Below the pieces are notes generated by a model. It was not told the DNA's origin. It searched no databases and was given only the letters and a program-made list of their open reading frames with translations. Both the position numbers and the translations under genes were made by a program. 9,287 nucleotides of DNA from Clostridia bacterium (GTDB lineage: Bacteria > Bacillota > Clostridia > Oscillospirales > CAG-272): assembly GCA_017411935.1 (NCBI GenBank), contig JAFQPC010000039.1, forward strand, positions 1 through 9,287, read 5' to 3'. Below, one piece after another: positions 5,813-9,287 of the stretch. Each line of letters begins with the position of its first letter. The stretch's first letter is position 1.

Positions 5813-6609
5813 CCTTGTTTCTCATTTGTGCAAAGTTCATTCAAATTTCCAAAGCGAAAACCTTGCGATTTCAACGTAACGATCAGATCTTTAAGGATCA
5901 GAGCATTGGTTTGCGATGTCGGATGCAATAAAATCACAGCTCCGTTGTGCATATATTTCAGAAGCAAAGCTTTTGCTTTTTCGGGATCGGGTTGCTTTTG
6001 GTTATCCCAATCTGCATACGCAAGGCTCCAAAATACCGTATGGTACCCTAGATCTGACGCAAAGCGAAGCGACCGTTCATCAAAGGTTCCCTCGGGTGGA
6101 CGGTAATATTTTGCCATCTCTTTTCCCGTGAGTGTTTGATACATTTCTTCAAGTTCTCGAAGCTCTCGAGAAAAAGCTTCTTTGTCATCTACCTTACTCA
6201 TATCCTTGTGTCGCACCGTATGATTACAAACAAGATGTCCTTCCTCTGCCATACGGCGAATCAGATCGGGATTCTTTTGAATCAGATGTCCCAAGACAAA
6301 AAAAGCGCTCACAACATTTTCTTCTTTCATTACATTGAGGATCTTTTCAACATTTCCGTTTTCATATCCCGCATCAAAGGTCAGATAAACGACCTTTTCT
6401 TCAGAATTATCACCATGAGAGCGGTCAATATAATATCCGCCATAGTTTTCGATCCAACGCATATTGGCATCGGCAATCGGTTGTTTGTGCTCTGTGTTCC
6501 TGACACAGTACCAATGAAATACCGTATCTTCCGAAGCAGAAGCAGAAAAAGTAAAACTGCTAAAAAAGCAGCATACGCAAATACAAGCAGAAATCAATTT
6601 ATATTTCAT
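5809..6609 (-). CDS. pdaA: PdaA-type N-acetylmuramic acid deacetylase (delta-lactam formation)
   Basis: PdaA deacetylates muramic acid in spore-cortex peptidoglycan so that muramic delta-lactam can form, a mark needed for germination lysis. This protein follows the family closely: a signal peptide (1-26, ending SASAS), HWYCVRN (32-38), ENYGGYYIDRS (54-64), motif 1 VYLTFDAGYENG (74-85), motif 2 NHTVRH (129-134), motif 3 RPPEGTF (170-176), VFWSLAYADWD (192-202) and ILLHP (226-230). In Bacillus PdaA motif 1 is TFDNGYENG; here the second position is Ala80, not Asp or Asn. The start is taken as ATG 6609-6607 because GGGGGTG (6615-6621) lies just upstream and a signal peptide follows. An ATG 48 nt further upstream extends the frame but has no such support. 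From this start it is 266 aa. It is followed by, and coupled to, a second deacetylase, and follows the his-operon terminator. Confidence 0.88.
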   Translation of the reverse strand: MKYKLISACICVCCFFSSFTFSASASEDTVFHWYCVRNTEHKQPIADANMRWIENYGGYYIDRSHGDNSEEKVVYLTFDAGYENGNVEKILNVMKEENVVSAFFVLGHLIQKNPDLIRRMAEEGHLVCNHTVRHKDMSKVDDKEAFSRELRELEEMYQTLTGKEMAKYYRPPEGTFDERSLRFASDLGYHTVFWSLAYADWDNQKQPDPEKAKALLLKYMHNGAVILLHPTSQTNALILKDLIVTLKSQGFRFGNLNELCTNEKQG

Positions 6610-6649
6610 AGGATCACCCCCATAATAGTTTTCACAAAACTGAAAAACA

Positions 6650-6687
6650 AAAAACACTCAATCGCAAAAAAACGATTGGGTGTTTTT
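6650..6687. terminator. Intrinsic terminator ending the histidine operon
   Basis: A 15-bp stem (6650-6664 with 6673-6687, one U-G wobble) surrounds an 8-nt loop of C and seven A. On the minus strand it is followed by a run of T within TTTTTTGTTTTT, a good intrinsic terminator 17 nt after the histidinol-phosphatase stop. The plus strand also ends in five T, but no plus-strand gene needs it. It separates the amino-acid genes from the deacetylase pair, so pdaA should have its own promoter in 6610-6649 or depend on read-through; I see no clear sigma-G or sigma-A match there. Confidence 0.8.
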
Positions 6688-6703
6688 GTTATAAAACGAT
6701 CAA

Positions 6704-7528
6704 TTATACAATGGAAAATTCTTGAAATCCACCATTTTGGTAAACGTAAAGCGAACGAAGACCGCAGGAACGCGCATACTCGATCGCATCTTCAAAGCCA
6801 TAAAGAAGCTTGCTTGCCATATGCGCATCGGAAGTAATAATCATTCTTCCCTTCTTTTCGGCAATTCTTTGACAAAGGAAGCGCGGTGGATACGGAATAC
6901 TTCTGCGTCCGCGAGCCATTGCCCCCGTGTTCATTTCGATCAAAGGATCGGACACAAGCACCGCATCGAGTGCCTCCAGAGCCAAGGATTGATAGTGTGA
7001 ATCGTCTTCATCCAAATAGCCATATTGCTCGTTGAATTTGGTCAGAAGATCAAAATGACCGACAATATCACAATTCGTTACCGAAACCACCTCGGAAACC
7101 AAAGAAAAATAATCCTTTGCCAAGGCAAGTGCATTGCCTCCGTAATACGTCTTGATATCATTGAGAAATTCCTCGGGGTTGACGTCTACGGCAATAGGAA
7201 CACCTTGAGGTTTGACGTAGTGTACCGAACCGATCACATAGTCGTACGGCTCAGTTCGCGTCGGAGAAAAATAATCTTGTTCGATTCCGAGAGCAATCTC
7301 TATTTTCGAAGCATATTTTTGCTTGAGTGAAAAAATGTCTTTTCGATAATTGGAAAGACGTTCTCCCGACATACACCAACTATCGCAATCGGCAAACGGA
7401 AGCTCTGCATGCCCCGAAAAACCGATACTACACATTCCGAGCGAAATAGCCGCTTGTACGATTTCTTCGGGCGTGTTTTTTCCGTCGCAGAAGGTGGTAT
7501 GCGTATGAAGATTGGAACGCGGAATCAT
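6704..7528 (-). CDS. hisK: Histidinol-phosphatase, PHP family
   Basis: Hydrolyses L-histidinol phosphate to L-histidinol, the next-to-last stage of histidine synthesis, using a PHP-fold metal centre (HisK/HisJ type as in Bacillus, unrelated to the HAD-type enzyme of enterics). The 274-aa length is normal. Metal-binding motifs are all visible: [11 protein letters not shown] (6-16; His8, His10, Asp15), SGHAELP (38-44; His40), LGIEQD (80-85; Glu83), GSVHYV (100-105; His103), VGHFDL (156-161; His158), and ITSDAH (231-236; Asp234, His236). EMNTGA (198-203) is the family's 'EiNtsg' strand. The start ATG at 7528 overlaps the hisIE stop as ATGA, with AGAGAAG about 10 nt upstream; this argues for coupled translation. 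It is the last gene of the visible his operon and is followed by an intrinsic terminator. Confidence 0.92.
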   Translation of the reverse strand: MIPRSNLHTHTTFCDGKNTPEEIVQAAISLGMCSIGFSGHAELPFADCDSWCMSGERLSNYRKDIFSLKQKYASKIEIALGIEQDYFSPTRTEPYDYVIGSVHYVKPQGVPIAVDVNPEEFLNDIKTYYGGNALALAKDYFSLVSEVVSVTNCDIVGHFDLLTKFNEQYGYLDEDDSHYQSLALEALDAVLVSDPLIEMNTGAMARGRRSIPYPPRFLCQRIAEKKGRMIITSDAHMASKLLYGFEDAIEYARSCGLRSLYVYQNGGFQEFSIV

Positions 7529-8175
7529 TTCGTCATCTTCTCTTGCTTGACCTTGTGATCGATCACGTGGCGCGAAGCAAGCTCTTTTTTGATATCGTCG
7601 ATCGAAATGCCCATTTCAATCATCAGAACCATCACATGATATACAAGATCTGAAATCTCATAAATCGTTTCCGCCTTATCGTCAGCTTTTCCTGCGATGA
7701 TAACCTCGGTGCATTCCTCGCCCACCTTTTTCAGGATTTTATCAATTCCCTTCTCAAAAAGATAGGTCGTATAAGAGCCTTCCTTTTTTTCAATCTTTCT
7801 GCCCTCGATCACCTTCATCAAAGCATCGAGCGAAAAGGCTTCTCTCTCGTCACTTTCATACACAGTTTCGTTAAAACAAGAATCCGTACCTAAATGACAA
7901 GCGGGACCGTCCTTATAAACGGTAACGGTCAGGGCATCACGGTCGCAATCGGTCACAATGCTGACGATGTGCTGACGGTTTCCCGAGGTTTCGCCTTTTC
8001 TCCAAAGGCACTGACGTGAGCGCGACCAGAAGCAGGTCGTACCCTCTTCCATACTGATTTTGAGACTCTCGCGGTTCATATATGCTACCGTCAATACCTT
8101 TTTTGAAACGGCATCGACGACGACGGCGGGAATCAAGCCCTTTTCATCAAATTTCAATTCTTCGATATTCAGCAT
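7525..8175 (-). CDS. hisIE: Bifunctional phosphoribosyl-AMP cyclohydrolase / phosphoribosyl-ATP pyrophosphatase
   Basis: A fused enzyme for steps 2 and 3 of histidine synthesis. The HisI domain (about 1-108) opens the adenine ring of PR-AMP: it contains [20 protein letters not shown] (47-66), the metal-binding DCDRD (76-80), and the zinc cysteines in [12 protein letters not shown] (90-101; Cys93, Cys100). The HisE domain (about 114-205) removes pyrophosphate from [25 protein letters not shown] (133-152), [12 protein letters not shown] (152-163, the acidic metal-binding helix) and [13 protein letters not shown] (173-185). The length (216 aa) and domain order are usual for HisIE. ATG at 8175 has AGGAG (8182-8186) 6 nt upstream. 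It lies 15 nt after hisF and overlaps the phosphatase gene by 4 bp. Confidence 0.95.
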   Translation of the reverse strand: MLNIEELKFDEKGLIPAVVVDAVSKKVLTVAYMNRESLKISMEEGTTCFWSRSRQCLWRKGETSGNRQHIVSIVTDCDRDALTVTVYKDGPACHLGTDSCFNETVYESDEREAFSLDALMKVIEGRKIEKKEGSYTTYLFEKGIDKILKKVGEECTEVIIAGKADDKAETIYEISDLVYHVMVLMIEMGISIDDIKKELASRHVIDHKVKQEKMTK

Positions 8176-8190
8176 AATTTTCTCCTGTGA

Positions 8191-8949
8191 TTATAATCTA
8201 ACGTTAATATTTTCATTCGCGAGCTTCTGCTTGAGCTCCTTGATATCTACCTCGCCAAAGTGGAAGATCGACGCAGCAAGACCTGCATCCACCTTCGGAA
8301 GCGTCTGAAAGAGTGTTACAAAGTCTTCCATCGAGCCCGCACCGCCAGATGCAATAACAGGAACGTTGACGGCTTGACAAACGGCATCGAGCATCTCAAG
8401 ATCAAAGCCTTGCTTTACACCGTCGGTATCAATACTGTTTACCACAATTTCCCCCGCACCGTTGGCAACACCACGCTTGATCCATTCAATCGCCTCAATG
8501 CCCGTATCCTCGCGTCCGCCCTTGGCAAAGACGTGAAAAGCACCGTCTACGCGCTTCATGTCTACCGAAAGCACCACGCACTGATCGCCATACTTTTTGG
8601 CAGCGTGATAGATCAGATCGGGATTCGCGATCGCACCTGAATTGACGCTGACCTTATCTGCACCGCATTTGAGAACACGATCAAAATCGTCGAGGGTACG
8701 AATACCACCGCCCACAGTTAGGGGAATAAAGACACGCTCTGCCGTTTGACGAAGAATATCGGTAAAAAGCGAGCGATCCTCGCAGGAAGCGGTAATATCA
8801 TAAAAGACGAGCTCATCCGCGCCACATTCGCTATAAAACTCTGCCAAAGAAACGGGCGAGGAAACGTCTCGCAGGTCCAAAAAATTGACTCCCTTAACCA
8901 CTCGTCCGTCACGGACGTCAAGGCAAGGAATAATTCTCTTTGTAATCAT
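8191..8949 (-). CDS. hisF: Imidazole glycerol phosphate synthase, cyclase subunit
   Basis: HisF is the (beta-alpha)8-barrel cyclase subunit that, with glutaminase HisH, makes imidazole glycerol phosphate and AICAR. The 252-aa protein is complete. It begins [20 protein letters not shown] (1-20) with catalytic Asp11. The second catalytic Asp is Asp130 in VVLSVDMKR (125-133). Phosphate-binding loops are [11 protein letters not shown] (79-89), VSVNSGA (100-106), [13 protein letters not shown] (171-183) and [11 protein letters not shown] (200-210). The ATG at 8949 overlaps the hisA stop (ATGA, 8949-8946), so translation is coupled. hisH is expected further upstream outside the window. Codon use here looks somewhat GC-richer than in the membrane-protein genes. 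Confidence 0.96.
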   Translation of the reverse strand: MITKRIIPCLDVRDGRVVKGVNFLDLRDVSSPVSLAEFYSECGADELVFYDITASCEDRSLFTDILRQTAERVFIPLTVGGGIRTLDDFDRVLKCGADKVSVNSGAIANPDLIYHAAKKYGDQCVVLSVDMKRVDGAFHVFAKGGREDTGIEAIEWIKRGVANGAGEIVVNSIDTDGVKQGFDLEMLDAVCQAVNVPVIASGGAGSMEDFVTLFQTLPKVDAGLAASIFHFGEVDIKELKQKLANENINVRL

Positions 8950-9287
8950 ACCGTCTCCTTTGCCACAGAAATTGCACGGGATAAATCGATCGCTCCCGTA
9001 TAAATGGCTTTTCCTACAATGGCACCGTATAAGCCCATCGTAGAAAGCACTTCTACGTCTTCAATCGAAGATACTCCGCCCGATGCGATAATATTTAATG
9101 TAAAGCGATCGTAAAGCTCACGATAAAGTTCCCGATTGGTGCCCGCCATCATACCGTCCTTGGAAATATCGGTACAAATGATCGTGCGAACGCCAAGATC
9201 TTGCATCTTTTGACAAAAATCAAAGCAAGAAAGCGTCGAAACCTCAAGCCACCCCTTGATTGCCACCATTCCATCCTTGATATCCAC
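8946..9287 (-). CDS. hisA: ProFAR isomerase, C-terminal half (5' end outside window)
   Basis: HisA converts ProFAR to PRFAR, the step before HisF. Only the last 113 codons are present. The first visible codon is an internal GTG (Val) in VDIKDG, not a start; HisA proteins are about 240 aa, so roughly half lies beyond the right edge. Visible family motifs, numbered from the edge, are VDIKDGMVAIKGW (1-13; Asp2 is probably the catalytic Asp of the fifth strand), TDISKDGMMAGTN (39-51, the second conserved acidic loop), IIASGGVSSIEDV (66-78, phosphate-binding) and AIVGKAIYTGAIDL (89-102). The TGA stop overlaps the hisF start by 4 bp. Gene order hisA-hisF-hisIE is the usual one for Firmicutes operons. 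Confidence 0.93.
   Translation of the reverse strand: MDIKDGMVAIKGWLEVSTLSCFDFCQKMQDLGVRTIICTDISKDGMMAGTNRELYRELYDRFTLNIIASGGVSSIEDVEVLSTMGLYGAIVGKAIYTGAIDLSRAISVAKETV

Noticed and set aside
6609..6657. Upstream ATG start for the PdaA-like protein (16 extra residues)
   Set aside because: The extension would put a non-signal segment before a clear signal peptide, it begins inside the terminator hairpin, and the strong GGGGGTG site serves the ATG at 6609.
6691..6712. TATAAT-like strings between hisK and the terminator as a pdaA promoter
   Set aside because: No partner -35 at a workable distance, and a transcript from here would meet the strong terminator at 6650-6687 before reaching pdaA.
6136..6837. 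Long plus-strand frame of 233 codons opposite the PdaA-like gene
   Set aside because: It crosses the end of one real gene, a terminator and most of another; the protein is rich in Lys, Arg, His and Ile without any domain, and there is no RBS.
9285..9287. GTG at the right edge as the start of hisA
   Set aside because: It encodes an internal Val of the conserved VDIKDG segment; HisA needs about 125 more residues upstream, so the gene is simply cut by the window edge.

Overview
The window looks like chromosome of a low-GC, endospore-forming member of the Clostridia (Firmicutes), probably an uncultured gut-type species. The evidence is a recognisable SpoIIID regulator, a PdaA-type spore-cortex deacetylase, strong AGGAG-type ribosome binding sites, sigma-A-like promoters with 17-nt spacers, and Clostridia-like sequences for the housekeeping genes. 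I see no phage, transposon, CRISPR, tRNA or rRNA signal. It reads as ordinary core chromosome, and I did not find a convincing new biological system.

Left edge (1-578). The 5' part of a minus-strand gene for a small, possibly flavodoxin-like protein enters the window and has a clear promoter and RBS. Divergent from it is a leader region of about 330 bp. This holds two good plus-strand promoters, a minus-oriented intrinsic terminator and a perfect 13-bp inverted repeat just upstream of the next gene.

Left-centre (579-5096). Most genes here are on the plus strand: an unrecognised 232-aa protein that may be a degenerate PHP/CpsB-like fold, a SpoU/TrmH-family RNA methyltransferase, proC (last step of proline synthesis), a five-helix membrane protein with a faint SpoIIM resemblance, and a DUF624/YesL-like membrane protein starting at TTG. 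Interleaved on the minus strand is spoIIID, the mother-cell sporulation regulator. It faces the 232-aa gene tail to tail and is divergent from the methyltransferase gene.

Right half (5097-9287). All genes are on the minus strand and converge on the membrane-protein pair at a 19-bp bidirectional hairpin. In transcription order they are the 3' half of hisA, hisF, hisIE and a PHP-type histidinol-phosphatase (most junctions are 4-bp ATGA overlaps), then an intrinsic terminator, then two polysaccharide deacetylase genes joined by another ATGA overlap. The first deacetylase is PdaA-like (cortex muramic delta-lactam formation); the second is a smaller secreted NodB-domain enzyme with an intact DDG motif.

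Taken together, the window holds the distal part of a histidine operon, a proline gene, an RNA-modification gene and a loose set of sporulation and envelope genes. The main points for follow-up are the complex leader at 247-578, a shared AATTATACAA motif, the lack of any visible terminator between spoIIID and its convergent neighbour, and the altered motifs in the PdaA-like and SpoU-like proteins.
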